From: Humulus lupulus
Taxonomy: Eukaryota; Streptophyta; Magnoliopsida; Rosales; Cannabaceae
Direction of reading: 5' to 3'
Length of the DNA stretch: 64,000 nt
Assembly (NCBI RefSeq): GCF_963169125.1
Contig: NC_084794.1
Location: 88,829,018 to 88,893,017, forward strand
A program made the position numbers and the translations under genes. Shown in pieces: positions 44,418 through 55,821 of the stretch; the stretch's first letter is position 1, and every line of letters begins with the position of its first letter. The notes beneath the pieces are model-generated. The model was not told where the DNA came from and ran no database searches. It saw only the letters and a list, made by a program, of their open reading frames with translations.

Positions 44418-44425
44418 AATTTATA
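44418..44425 (-). promoter_or_regulatory. Candidate TATA box for the antisense gene
   Basis: On the minus strand CTTATAAATTGGACC lies about 715 bp upstream of the ATG at 43702. The distance would need a long leader or a leader intron. Support is sequence resemblance only. Confidence 0.35.
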
Positions 44426-44685
44426 AGCACATGAGAATGCGAAAGGCTGGATTAATCTGGGCCATTGGCCAGATTCTGTATCAAATCCGACGGCCAGGGA
44501 CAAGTGACATGATTGTACCGTAAAGGTGGCAGGCGAACCATCGTGGGCAGGTTTCCAAGGTACTCAAGTACATTGAGTGAGCAATAACCAACTGACACGT
44601 GTCCATACTCGAGTATGTGTGACGGTGCGATTCCTGAAGAAAGTAGTTCAAAAGTTTCCTTCTCATAGGATTCGAACTAATACTT

Positions 44686-44699
44686 TTGAGGGGGCAAAA
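44686..44699 (+). promoter_or_regulatory. Tat-B polypurine tract
   Basis: GAGGGGGCAAAA directly precedes the 3' LTR start at 44700. Confidence 0.8.
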
Positions 44700-45517
44700 T
44701 GTTACACCCAGATTTCGAGACCTGAGGTTGTGACCTCGAAAGCTGGATTCATCAGGTGTGAGCTAGCGATAGCTAAAATACATGTTCATAATCTAGATGC
44801 CAAACCCTCGAAGCAGGTGGCAACCTCGAAGATAGGTAGCCTCGAAGTCCTTATAAGCTCGAAAGATGGAACATCGGAATATATCCATTGTCGGGTAGCC
44901 TCGGATCAAGTGGCCCGAGCTTGGCATGGGTGTGAGCCCGAAATAAGGCGGCCTTGGTGGTATTTACCCACTCCGAGCTGGTCTTGGGAAAAGTAATACA
45001 ACTTGTAATTTGACTGGCATAATGCTGATTGCTGACCTTGAATGGCTTGGTGAATCACCTAAGGAAACGCAGTTCATGCATTCAAGAGATATTTATTGTT
45101 GTAACTTCCCTACAATAAAGGGATATTAACTAGTTGGTTATATGCCCCCTGGTCTTCAGGGGACATTTCCTTGTATATGGGAGTTACAAACTTTAAAGTA
45201 ATTAAATTTATTAATTTACATAATAACTTCCCGAAACGTGTGGGATTGGATTCTGAGATCTCCTCTATAAATAGAGATGTCATGTACCTTTGAAAAGGAC
45301 CGAAATTTTGTGATCTGGAGAGAATCTCTGGAGAAGTCATCCCTGAAGAATTTCCAGAAATTTCGTAAGTCCTAATAAAAAAGACTCGTGGACTAAGCAG
45401 AGTTAACTGCTGAACCACGTAAAAAACTCTCATTGTTTTACTGTATTATTCTTCTTTGCCATAGTTTTTACTGTTTACGTGCTCTACATTTTAAGTTGAC
45501 GAAAAACGGCGTCAACA
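44700..45517 (+). repeat. Tat-B 3' LTR
   Basis: 818 bp, TGTTACACCC...GTCAACA, then TTTGT. Differences from the 5' LTR are mostly C/T and G/A. Confidence 0.95.
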
Positions 45518-45522
45518 TTTGT
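45518..45522. repeat. Target-site duplication TTTGT of Tat-B, right copy
   Basis: Matches 32965-32969. Confidence 0.9.
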
Positions 45523-46031
45523 GAAATGATATTTATTTACTTTTATTTTAAAAAAAATGTGATTATGTAAGGTTTGGTTGAATGCACTAAGGTGCATGGT
45601 AGATAGTAATGTACCCTAGTGATTTAGTGTGTGCTAGTGCATGGTAGCATGGTACACATGTGTAGATTTTCTACACTTTATATTTCCTTATATTAGATTA
45701 TATTTGATTTATTTGAAAAAAAAAATAATAATAGGAAAGGGAAACAAGGCTTGGGCGTGTGGCTTAGAGTGGGAAAGGAAAAGGAGTTTTTCATTTATTT
45801 TATTATTCAAGTAAATTAAAAATTTGAAGAAGATAGCTATTTTGGGAAAGGAATGTGATCACCATTTTATCTCCTATATCAACTATGATAAAAGAAAATA
45901 ATAAGAAATTAAAAGAAAATAAAAAGAGAAAGGAAACTTACCTTTTTCTTTTAATTGGGTCATCATGGGAGATTTTGGATAAAGAGGGAATGGAAGAGGG
46001 GAAGAGCATTATGCTCATTCAACCCCACGGC

Positions 46032-46069
<38 letters not shown>

Positions 46070-49000
46070 CGAAAGAGAGAGAAGGTGGAGGAGAAAGGAA
46101 GAAGAAGAAGGAGGTCCTAGGTATGGTTTTCTTATGGTTCCTTGTTATTTTTTTAGATTAAGGTTTATCTTCCCCATCACCTTAAGTCTTTTTTTTTTCT
46201 ATGTTCTTCTTCTTCTTCATGGGTTTCAAAACAAAAAAAAAAACCTAGGGTAATCAAGGGTGATTATCACTTGGGTGTTGATCAAGTTGTGTTCTTGATT
46301 TTACAATCAAGAGAGGTATTGAAACTCTACCCCTAATGCTATGGTGTTCTCTTTGGTTCTTGGATTTGTTGATATTTTTTAATATGTTGATGCATGAGAG
46401 ATTGATCTAGGCGTGGGTAGGGGTTTATGGTGTTGGTTTGATTTTTATTGTTTTATGCTCATAATATGTATAATGAGATGATTATTAAAATATGGTGTTG
46501 AAGATATTTTATGTTTTTAAACATGTATGTTTTGGCCTATGTGATTTGGGTATATTCAGTTGTTTTATTTTGTGTCACATTTACATGTTAGAAACATGCT
46601 AGGAATTTCTTGGGTTATGGAAATAAAAAAGAGATGGAAGCATGTTGTGGGTTTCGGCCTAGGGTAATGCTCAAATTATGATGGTTATTTTTTTTTCTTT
46701 ATTTATGTTTAATGTCAATTTAATCTTAGAAATCATGATAGGTTGTGGCAAGATCTTGTACGAAGTTATGATGGTTTTGTTCTTTGGAATAATTGCATGG
46801 TAATAATATATTGAGAGTATATTTAACACAAGATCAAGGGTGGTTATTTGTTCATGACTTGTGAATAAGTTTCAAGGTGATTGATGAATTATCGTATGCT
46901 GATGATGTGATTAAAATTGTTAAAGAGGTTAGAAGCATGCTAGGGTTTGTGTTGGAATATTGTACATAAATAAGCATTATGATTTAATGTGCTTGCTGAT
47001 TTTTGTGCAAAAATAATATTGTTTATGACGAGAATAATGTTTTGAGTGCTTAAATAAACTTTGCAAGTATTTTTGATGTTTTAAGAAATTTAATGGGAAA
47101 TTTAATTATGCCGTGAAATGATATTTTGTGTAAATAAATACCTACAGATTTTTTTTTATTTTTGAGAAAATATGAGTTTTTAAAAATAAGGATGGTGATT
47201 TTAATGATAAATTTGATTGCTGGAATTTTTGTTTAAAAATGTAAAGTGTGTTTCAATAAAAGGAATTTGATTGGTATTTTGAAATAAATAAATAACCTAA
47301 ACAATGGTAAAACTTAAAAGTGATATTTTTAATATAATATGAGTGGTTATTTTACAAGTTATGATTTTCTTTAATTGGATTAAGAAAAATGTTGGATTTA
47401 ATTCACTTGTGATTTTTAAATAATGGCTGAAAGTTTAGTTTAAAAAGTTTTAAATAGTTATTTAATTTTCATATATGAATTTGTGTTACATAAAATTAAG
47501 TATTAAAAATAATTCAAACAAAATATATTTTTCCCACACTTAAAATTATTATTTTTTCTCACATCAAATTATGAAATTCTATTAACATAAATTAAATTGT
47601 TTTTTTAAGGAGACATGATAATCATAGGTATTTTATTTTTAAAATAATTTCCAATGCCTTTGCTTTTCTTTGTAATTTAAAAATAATAAATGGGTCTTTT
47701 ATATATTTTTAATGGCTAAATAAAATTGTTTTTATGAAATAAAAAGGAACGTCTTGGGAGATTTAATCATCCTAGTAATTTTAAGAAAATAAACAATGGT
47801 AAACAAAACATGCTACAAGTCTATTATTTTTAAAATGATAGAAGTAAAACGCATGAAATTATCGTTTTAAACGCCACATTTATGCAACGTTCCCACGTAT
47901 GCATGATACATGCAAATTCACTTTTACGTCCAAAATCATGTCTATTATGCAACCATGTAGCTTTTATAGAAAGATCATGCATGCAATATAGGTAGAATGA
48001 GCATTATTCTTTTTATGACCTTATGTGTAATTAAGCATATGTGTATGTTGTGTGTAACTCCTACCATGTGTGCATGACCCATGCATACATGAGTTATATG
48101 AGAGGGCAAAATAGTAATTATATGAAGCTGAGGAATGTCGTTTTGATTATGGTATAGGCTCGTTGAGAAGTTGTGGTTTTACTTAGCTTGGACCTGAGGT
48201 AAGGAAGTTAGATAGAATTTATGATTGTTATATTATGAATGGTAAGACTGGTGTGTGAATGAAATGTTATGAATTATGAATGCCATAATGTGATGATATG
48301 TTGGCTTGTATGAACGTTGTATGATATGAATGGATGTTAGCGTGATGAATACGACACATAAAAATAGGTTGCTAAGGATATAGAAGACGTAACCCGAGTT
48401 ACTAAGGATATGAAGACGTAACTCCATGGGCGGACGCGCTGAGGTTATTAAAGGACCTAAGACTCTTGTTTACCTCAAAGGGTGGCATGAACAAGTTAGC
48501 GGGCTACGTTCACAAGGAATTGTTTATGATTATGTTATGATGTTTGGTGATGTTTATGATTTTGTTATGTTGATGTGATGCTTATGATATGATGGTGGCA
48601 TTATGTTGATGTGAATATGTTTACGCTTATGATATTGATGCCAGTTTTATGATGAATCTATGATGTATAAAGATGAATGATAATGTTTGTAATTTGTTGT
48701 ATCTTACTTGCTTGTTGTTTGTACTTCCTTACTAGGCTTTAGCTCACCCCCTTACTTTCCCTTCCAGGTAGCAAATAGGTTTCTCTATGGCCCGCGTGGT
48801 GATGTTGGGAGTTCTATCGTCATGGTGTGTATGGCGTGGGGGCATCCTATGGACGAAAAACGATCAATTAAAAATGCCATTTTTAATAATGTTATGTTTT
48901 ATGAGACTTTTTAAACTTATCAGTGGGACTTGAATTATTGGTTGTTTTGGAACTTTGCATAAAAACTGATATTTTCTTTTAAAACTATTGGGCCCAACTT

Positions 49001-49108
49001 GCATGTTTTAAGCAAGACCCCACTGAAACCTTTATAATAAGTGGCTTTCTTTTATAAACCAATGAAAATGTGAATGTTTTATTAAGTACTAGTTTAGGGC
49101 GTTTTACA
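45523..49108 (+). repeat. Solo LTR, right part
   Basis: This long non-coding stretch contains a GA microsatellite (46033-46066), A+T-rich middle portions, a near-duplicated phrase CTAAGGATAT(A)GAAGACGTAAC at about 48372 and 48400, and the Tekay-like 3' portion at 48720-48900. No gene is seen. Confidence 0.7.
46033..46066. repeat. (GA)n microsatellite
   Basis: An uninterrupted run of about 17 GA units in the solo LTR, with more GA-rich sequence to 46110. Confidence 0.9.
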
Positions 49109-49113
49109 TCATC
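49109..49113. repeat. Target-site duplication TCATC of the solo LTR, right copy
   Basis: Follows the terminal CA at 49108 and matches 32776-32780. Confidence 0.85.
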
Positions 49114-51367
49114 CATAATCATAAACACATAAAAATCCAAAATTAGAAATAACAAATTCACAGTTCATGAACACAGAACACAGAAAATCAGAACATCAAC
49201 AAAAATCAAAATCACAAGATCAACATCAACATCAACATATCTATGAGCTCAGAACCCATAAATACAATATAGTTAGTAATTCAAAACTTTTATTTTCACT
49301 CTTAATCTTTTTCATAGTTTCAAATTGTTGCACATTCTTCCAATAAGCAAGAACCCAGATTTCCCATAAAACACTCTCTCCCTGTCACCTGCAACCTAGA
49401 AAAAGCCTTTGTCCTCGACCTTCCCTATTGCCTTCATCCTAGACTTTGCATTTCAAGAAACATCGAGAACCCAAAAGCCTTCGTTGCCGGCCTTGCACTC
49501 TTGAGAAATTTGTTGACCTCCCCGCGTGCATTCTTAATGTCGTTCGTCCTCCTTGCTGCCCATCGACCCAGTGAACTGCTATAATCTCATCGAAGGCCTC
49601 CCCATGTGCATTCTTAAGCTCGATTGTTCTAGGTATGGGGCAAGGAGAAGAAAATGGAGGGGCAATTGGTTATAGTATTGTCTTCGTCCTACGATTTGTG
49701 TAGGGCAAGAAGAAGAAGGTGGGGGAGGGTCAATTAGTTCTGGGTATGGGATAAGGAGAATATGAGGGAGAGCGATGGGGTATTCGTCAATAGAAGGAAG
49801 GGGAAAATCTGAAATCTAGAGTTTTGGGGGACAAGAAATTCGATGGAATTGGAAGTGGATCTCCAGTGAGGTAATCGAGTAGGGGCCTCCGATTGGGGAA
49901 GGTGACATTGGGGATCCCCTACGTGCGAGCGAAGAAAGAGAAAAAGAGAGTCCCCCCTCCATACCAGCCACTTAGAGAAGTGATCGCTACCCATCTAGGG
50001 TTTACAGGAAGAGAAGAGAAAGGAAGAAAGAGAAAGGAGGGGGGAGATGAGAGAGGAAAGAGGAGAGAGAGAGAGGGGATGACAAAAAATTATTTTATTT
50101 TTTTATTAGTTTATATTTAAAAATAAATTTAATTTAATTATTTAATTTAACTTTTTATAAATTTTTAATTTAATAGCATTATATTAATATTATTAAATAA
50201 ACTTATTTATAAAACTAAGGGTATTTTGGTCATCTTAAAAATCGCTCTCCCTCAGCTTCCCCTTGTCCCATACCCAGAACTAATTGACCCTCCCCCACCT
50301 TCTTCTTCTTACCCTACACAGATTGTAGGATGAAGATAATACTAGAACCAATTTCCCTCCCTTATCTTCTTCTTGTCCCATACCTAGAACAATCGAGCTT
50401 AAGAATTCGTGCATGGAGGCCTTCGATGAGATTATCGCGGTTCGCTGGGTCGATGGGTAGCGAAGAGGGTGAATGAAATTAAGGATGCATGTAGGGAGGT
50501 CAACAACTTCCTCAAGAGTGCAAGGCCGGCGACGAAGGCTTTTGGGTTCTCGATGTATCTTGAAATGCAAAGTCTAGGATGAAGGCAATAGGGAAGGTCA
50601 AGGACAAAGGCTTTTTCTGGGTTACAGGTGACAGGGAGAGAGAGTTTTATGGGAAATCTGGGTTCTTGCTTATTGGAAGAATGTGCAACAATTTGAAATT
50701 ATGACAAAGATTAAGAGTGGTAGTTTCCTAAAGATTTCTAAGAGTGAAAATAAAAGTTTTGAATTACTAATTATACTATATTTGTGGGTTCTAAGCTCAT
50801 AGATATGTTGATGTTGATGTTGTGATTTTGACTTTTGTTGATGTTCTGATTTTCTGGGTTTTGTGTTCATGAACTTTGAATTTGTTCTTTCTAATTTTGA
50901 ATTTTTATGTTTTTATGATTATGGATGAATAAGTTTTTTAAAAAATTTGGGGATGAACGTAGAGGGAAATGAAAAAAAAATTGAATTTAGTATTTATTTT
51001 TTTGTTTAGGATTAATTTTATTATTTTTTTAATTAAGATTTAAGAATAATTTTGGTTGGAGTTAGGGTTTAGTTTAGGTTTAATTAATTTAGTAATATTA
51101 ATTTTATTTTTATTTGAGTTTTAATTTATTTAATAGTTAAAATATTGATTTTTTATTATTATTTGAGTTTTATTTTTATTTTTATTTTTAATAATTCGTA
51201 AAAGTATGGGTATTTTGGTCATATTGAAACATAGTTTGACCAAAATTGGGGTTAGGGTATTAATTTGTTCCATTTTACAAAACATAGGGTCCAAATTGTC
51301 ATTTAACAAAACATAGGGTCTGATCGGTAACTTTTGCAAAACACAGGGTCGAAAATTGTATTTACCC
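49114..51367. repeat. MULE-2 inner left arm, centre and right arm
   Basis: 49114-49785 pairs in reverse with about 50240-50935, and 50935-51367 pairs with 32309-32780. The unpaired centre, about 49785-50240, includes a purine-rich tract (49930-50085). Frames in the arms (for example 50280-50570 on the minus strand) are mirrored on the other side and have no recognisable domain. Confidence 0.8.
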
Positions 51368-51376
51368 TATAATTAA
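51368..51376. repeat. 9-bp target-site duplication TATAATTAA of MULE-2, right copy
   Basis: Matches 32300-32308. Confidence 0.9.
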
Positions 51377-51472
51377 TTCAAACAGTAATTATAACATTCA
51401 AATGTAATAAATTTGTAATTTTATTTAAATCAATATAATGCCTTACATTCTTTTAAAGCATTATTCCTAACA
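51377..51472 (-). repeat. Copia 3' LTR, remaining part
   Basis: On the minus strand this is the beginning of the LTR, TGTTAGGAATAATGC, cut off from the rest by MULE-2. Confidence 0.8.
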
Positions 51473-51486
51473 ATCTCCCACTTTCC
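51473..51486 (-). promoter_or_regulatory. Copia polypurine tract
   Basis: On the minus strand AAAGTGGGAGAT directly precedes the LTR start. This is the classic form in plant copia elements. Confidence 0.85.
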
Positions 51487-52195
51487 CTTAAAGCAAGTGA
51501 GGTATCTCCCTTAATCCCATGTTGCATACATAAATGACTTTGCAGGAAGTATCTTGATAAACGAGTGTGCCAGGTTCTATTATGACGTTATTTTCATAAC
51601 AGTCACATCACCTCTGTGCACAATCTCTCTAACTAGATGATATTTCCATTCTATATTCTTTCCTCTCTTGTGGCTTCTAGGAATTAGCTACTGCTCCACT
51701 GTTGTCACAGTACAAGATTAGTGGCTTATCATATCTGGAACTACTTCCAAATCAGTGCAGAACTTCCTCAACCAAACCGCTTCCTTATCTGTTTCACAAG
51801 CTGCTATATACTCAGCTTCCATGGTTGAATCTGCAATACTGGATTATTTAATACTTCTCCATACTACAAATCCTCCACCAAGAGTGAATATTGACCCAGA
51901 CATCGACTTACGACTGTCTTTGTCTGACTGGAAATCAAAATCAGTATATCTAGTAGGGTTTAACTCACCCCCTAAATATACAAGCATATATCCCTCGTTC
52001 TCTCAAGATACTTAAGAATGAGCTTTACTGCAATCCAGTGTTCTAAACCAGGATTTGATTGATAACGACTCACAATCTCTATGACATAGCATATGTCAGG
52101 CCTAGTAACAACATAACATACATAAGACTCCCAACTTCTGAAGCATAGGGATACTTTCTCATGTCCTCTTCCTCCTGAGGTGTCTTTGGACATTG
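51487..52195 (-). pseudogene. pol: Copia RT end and RNase H
   Basis: On the minus strand: SWESYVCYVVTRPDICYVIE, SRYQSNPGLEHWIAVKLILK, then STMEAEYIAACETDKEAVWL (the conserved Glu of RNase H), a stop, and KYHLVREIV and NLAHSFIKILPAK-like ends up to the polypurine tract. Stops and shifts break it. Confidence 0.75.
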
Positions 52196-52985
52196 CTCTT
52201 TGGAAAGAGGAATTCCATGTCTAGTCAGCAACTGACCTTTCATGGAATTCTCCATAGAGAACCTTTAAGCTCTTTATTTATATAATAAGCTTGAGAAAGT
52301 TCCAAGAGCTTGTTCTTCCTATCCCTTAGGATTTGGATTCCCAAAACATAGTTTGCCTCGCCCAAATCTTTCATTAGGAACTTTTCGACTAACCAATTCT
52401 TTATGTTTGACAGTGTCTTTACATTGTTGCCAATCAGGAGAATGTCATCCACATAAAGAACTATGAAAACCACAACTTTTCCTTTGATATATTTACACAT
52501 GCTTCGTTGACATTTTGTTCGAAGCCATATGTTTTAATCGTTTCATCAAAGGTGATATTTTAAGATTTAGAAGCTTGCTTTAATCCATAAATGGATTTCA
52601 GCAACTTATACACATTTTGATCTTCCACATTCTTGATAACCCTTCTGGTTGTACCATATAGATACTTTCATAAAGATAGCCATTAAGGAAGGCTCTCTTG
52701 ATGTCCATCTACCATATCTCATAATCATACGTGGTAGCTATGCATAATAGGATGCGAATGGATTTCAACATGGACACAAGAGAAAAATGTTTCTTCTTAA
52801 TCAACACCTTCTCCCTGAGTGTAACCTTTGGCTACTAGCCTTCCTTTTGAAAGTTTCCACTTTCCCATCTACACCTATTTTCTTCTTGTATATCCATTTG
52901 CACCCAATGGGCATGACATCTTCAGGTGGGTCTACAAGTTCCTAGATAAAATTGGAATACATAGATTCCATTTCTTGGTTCATGG
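52196..52985 (-). pseudogene. pol: Copia reverse transcriptase
   Basis: FIVLYVDDILLIGNN carries an intact YVDD (52444-52455 on the minus strand), followed by LSNIKNWLVEKFLMKDLGEA, NYVLGIQILRDRKNKLLELS and QAYYI. Upstream pieces toward 52985 are broken. The sublineage is not assigned. Confidence 0.8.
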
Positions 52986-53465
52986 CTTCTTGCCATTTCT
53001 CCTTTTCAGATCATCCATAGCCTCTTTGAAGGTTAATGGATCGTCCTTGTCTGTATCAGAAACAAGGGCATGTGCTTCATGCTCATAGCGAACATGTTGT
53101 CTCACAATCCTCCCACAACGATGTTTCACTAGGGTTAACTTTTCAGGAATAATAGTTTCCTCACTTTTGTTTATCATTTAATGATGACGATGAAGGTGAT
53201 GGAATCTTATTAGCTGTGAGTTCCTCCAATACTACTTTGCTCCGAGATTTATAGTTATTCATATAATCGTGTTCAAGGAAGATCGCAATTGTTGAAACAA
53301 ATAACTTTTGTTTCTTGGGACTATAGAAGTAACCTCTTCTTATTTCTGGAGCGTAGCCAACAAAAATGTACATTTCATACCTCCAATCAAGTTTCCCTGA
53401 TTTAGGTCTAAGAACATGAGCAAGATAACCTCAAATGTAGAAATGGTGCAAACTAGGTTTGTTTC
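52986..53465 (-). pseudogene. int: Copia integrase C-terminal region
   Basis: NKPSLHHFYI, then GYLAHVLRPKSGKLDWRYEM and YIFVGYAPEIRRGYFYSPKK, the usual copia integrase end. An insertion-like Lys/Ser/Asp-rich linker follows, with DDPLTFKEAMDDLKRRNGKK leading to RT. Tat-C cuts the gene at 53466. Confidence 0.75.
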
Positions 53466-54169
53466 TGTTATCCCCGTTTTCTTTCGGGCACACGGGTCCA
53501 CGCTTCAAACCCTCGGGTGGCCCGGGCCCGTTTGGCAAAGAGTAAAATAGACGTCGGCAACCCAAGTCTAGGTGAGGCCCAAAGGGCATCCGGGGAGGGT
53601 TGTCTGGGACGGTCATGTACAAGATAGTATGAGTAGCTTCCGGATAACAGTCGGGATCGAAGTGAATGATCCCAGAGCCAGGTAAACGGTCCGGGCTCCT
53701 GGTAAATGATCCAGGCCCATGGTAAACGGTACGGGACCTTGGCGAACGGAGAGGGATGTGGGTAAACGAACCCGGGTCGGTTCTCCGAGGTTGGCAAGAT
53801 AAAGCATTCGTGACCCCGACTTCGTCCCATGAAGCGTGGGGGTTGTCCCCACGTTTCACCTGCTGAAAAGGCTACCTCGGGATTGTACGCCTTTGGTTCA
53901 GAACTGGGCCGCCACTACTCTGACCGATCTTGTCCCCTGAATCTGCCTCGTAACTCGAGATGCCCAGACCAAAGCTCCAGTTTTTCGCATGACCGATCTG
54001 GTTTGGGCTGGCCCAGTGGGCTCAGATTAGTGTATTTTTTCTTATGTTTTAATCCTTTGCATTGGGCTTCCAATAGAGAGGCTGGCAGTATTTATACCTT
54101 TATGTTTTAATCCTTTGTATTGGGCTTCCTATCTTTTATTATTGTAGTATCTGAAAAACTCGGTAAACA
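53466..54169 (+). repeat. Tat-C 5' LTR
   Basis: TGTTATCCCC...CTCGGTAAACA, about 704 bp, followed directly by the TTTTGGTG leader. The start is placed where copia integrase sequence stops. No second copy is in view to confirm it. Frames inside it, several of them overlapping on the minus strand, are not genes. Confidence 0.75.
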
Positions 54170-54230
54170 TTTTGGTGCTTTCATTGAGAGCTTGAGAAAG
54201 CTAGAGTTGATCTCAAACATTTGCAACCAT
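54170..54230 (+). promoter_or_regulatory. Tat-C leader at the primer-binding-site position
   Basis: TTTTGGTGCTTTCATTGAGA, the best preserved of the three copies. Confidence 0.6.
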
Positions 54231-54234
54231 TGTG

Positions 54235-55821
54235 AACACAAGACATACCACTTTCGACCCTACTAACCAAGAGTAGGGTAATGGGGAGCCACTGCGCAAC
54301 CAACCTCTTCCTCAGAGTCCACTTGAGGACACTTCTCATCCGGTGTCCCAGCCTGACAAGTCGTAGAACTATGAATGTGGAGCAGAGTACGAGGAGGACT
54401 ACTATGAGGAAGATGAGGAGAATGAGGGGGAATACCACAACGGGGCTGAGGATCCCGAGATCCTAGAAGGAGTGGACCCCAATCAGGAGGATCCAGAGGT
54501 GACTAAACTGAGGCAGAAAGTCCTGGACCAAGAAGCCAGGATTGCTGAACAAACGGAGGCTACTCGACGGATGCAAGTGTCCCTCCAAGCCTTGCAGGAT
54601 TTCATAGCTGCCCAGGGTTTGGCGGCCAATCCCCCAACTGTCCCGCCTCTGGGAATGCAACCGCCCGCTCCGCAGGCCAGAAACGACGCCCTTGAGGACG
54701 CAAGGCCAATCCCTCCTCTGGGACAAGCTCCCGAGCAAGGCCCAGGAAACCCGGACCAAGAGAAAAGGAACGCCGGGGCAAACTCCCAGAGGAAAAACCC
54801 TCCCGTCCAGAGAGCCGGGACCCGTCCCCGACCGCTCCCTTGGAAAGAGAAGGTGCGCCCCGTCCTAGGACTGGGCCACCCGACCAATCCGCAAGGGACG
54901 CGGCCACAGGGTACCAGGCCCCAGTATGCCCCAGGGCAGGCCGGACGGGAGCGATCTTTACATCCCAGCGCTTTAGTGAAAAAAAGTTGTCGGGAACGCT
55001 CGCGTAACGACGGGCATCATGCCCTCAACTCTGGGGACGATACATCCCGGGTAGACCTGGGCGATGGGCTGAATCCCCAAAAGGAGCGGGCCTGCAAGGA
55101 AAAGATCTGCCCCCGAGATGGTGACCTTAGAAACAACCTCAACGACAGGAGGAACGAGAGGGTTCCCTTAGAAGATGGTATGGCCATGCAACTCATGGAG
55201 CAATTGGCCGCCCTGAAAAAGGTCACGGACTGCTTGGTCCACAAACAGGAAGGAGCAGACACTGATTTCGATGAGGAGGACAAGGAGCCCTGTTCGAGGC
55301 ACATTCTGGGCGTCGTGCTCCCCAACGGATTCAAGATGTCGAGTCTAACTACCTACACCGGGAACATCGACCCCAGGGATCGTCTGTCCCGGTATAACCG
55401 ATTAATGACCGTGGCCCATGTCAGTGACGATGAAAAATGCCTCTGTTTCTCGATTACTCTAGGCGGGCCCGCAGAAGAATGGTGGAAGAGACTCAAGCCA
55501 AGATCCATCCAATCCTGGTCAGGACTACAGTCAGTGTTTCGTAAACAGTTTGTTGCCACCATGAGAATGGACATGCAAATCAGTGCCCTCGCCAACATTA
55601 AACAGCTCCCCACGGAGACATTGAGAGCTTACATCCAGCTTTTCACCGAAGAGGCCTCCAAGACCAAGGTGGACGATGGGCAACGCCTGGTGGCGCTGCA
55701 ATCTGGGATCCAAGCCGGGTCCCCCCTCTGTGATGATATGCAGCGTATCAAGGCGGCTACCCTAGAGGAGTTCATAAGGAGGGCCCAAGGATTCATTAAC
55801 TGGGAAGAGGCCCAAATCTAG
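54235..55821 (+). pseudogene. gag: Tat-C gag
   Basis: The frame can be read from about 54235 through stops at about 54274 and 54364 into an open part ending at 55821. The longest open piece (54472-55821) starts with GTG, so no good ATG exists, and the true start is probably lost upstream. The order is an acidic N-terminus, a helical region (RQKVLDQEARIAEQTEATRR), a Pro/Arg-rich basic middle, and the gag domain (HILGVVLPNGFKMSSLTTYT, GGPAEEWWKRLKPRSIQSW, IKQLPTETLRAYIQLFTEEA, ALQSGIQAGSPLCDDM) in the last 175 residues. A stop at 55819-55821 separates it from the next part. Confidence 0.8.

Larger units (their letters stand above)
43703..44699. other. Tat-B region between the antisense gene and the 3' LTR
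   Basis: No coding sequence on the plus strand. On the minus strand a TATA-like TATAAATT lies at 44418-44425, so this stretch may hold the promoter and 5' UTR of the antisense gene. It ends with the polypurine tract. Confidence 0.5.
32970..45517 (+). mobile_element. Tat-B: complete Tat-lineage element with antisense gene
   Basis: A 12.5-kb element with two LTRs of 818 bp and the 5-bp duplication TTTGT. On the plus strand are gag, zinc-binding segment, protease, RT, RNase H, second RNase H and integrase (33900-40006). Next comes a tandem repeat, and then, on the minus strand, a four-exon additional gene (43702-40951). The LTRs differ at roughly 45 positions by eye, mostly transitions, so it is younger than Tat-A. 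An extra antisense ORF between pol and the 3' LTR is known from Retand-like members of the Tat lineage. The YVDN box and many stops make gag-pol inactive. Confidence 0.9.
32781..49108 (+). mobile_element. Solo LTR of about 3.8 kb, probably Tekay-like
   Basis: Starts TGTAGTGCATC and ends GTTTTACA, flanked by TCATC on both sides. Once Tat-B and one TTTGT are removed, the LTR is about 3775 bp. Near its 3' side, TTTAGCTCACCCCCTTAC, CAGGTAGCAAATAGG and GTGGTGATG resemble the corresponding part of the Tekay LTR here (CTCATTCC ... CAGGAAAATAGTTATGG). No internal retrotransposon region remains, so the parent was reduced by LTR recombination. Confidence 0.8.
32309..51367. mobile_element. MULE-2: non-autonomous fold-back MULE
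   Basis: Ends GGGAAAATACCATTTTGGAC on the left and, in reverse complement, GGGTAAATACAATTTTCGAC on the right, flanked by TATAATTAA on both sides. Without its nested guests the element is about 2.7 kb, and nearly 1.1 kb at each side pair as inverted arms. No transposase is present. It inserted into the copia 3' LTR. The guests are the solo LTR 32781-49108 with Tat-B inside. Confidence 0.9.
30589..53465 (-). mobile_element. Copia element, minus strand, 3' LTR and 3' half of pol
   Basis: On the minus strand the order is integrase C-terminus (from 53465 down), RT, RNase H, polypurine tract at 51473-51486, and 3' LTR (51472 to 30589, split by MULE-2). The 5' half and 5' LTR are beyond Tat-C, outside the window. 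It is inserted in the post-pol region of Tat-A. The five bases at the insertion point are GTAAA (30584-30588). Their partner is out of view. Confidence 0.8.

Noticed and set aside
49893..50120. 75-codon frame in the MULE-2 centre
   Set aside because: Purine-rich low-complexity sequence (GAA, AGG repeats). No conserved features.
53431..53859. Several overlapping minus-strand frames of up to 142 codons
   Set aside because: They overlap one another in different frames inside the Tat-C LTR and cross its border with the copia gene.
54483..54907. Minus-strand frames of 98-134 codons
   Set aside because: Complement of the Pro/Arg-rich part of the Tat-C gag.
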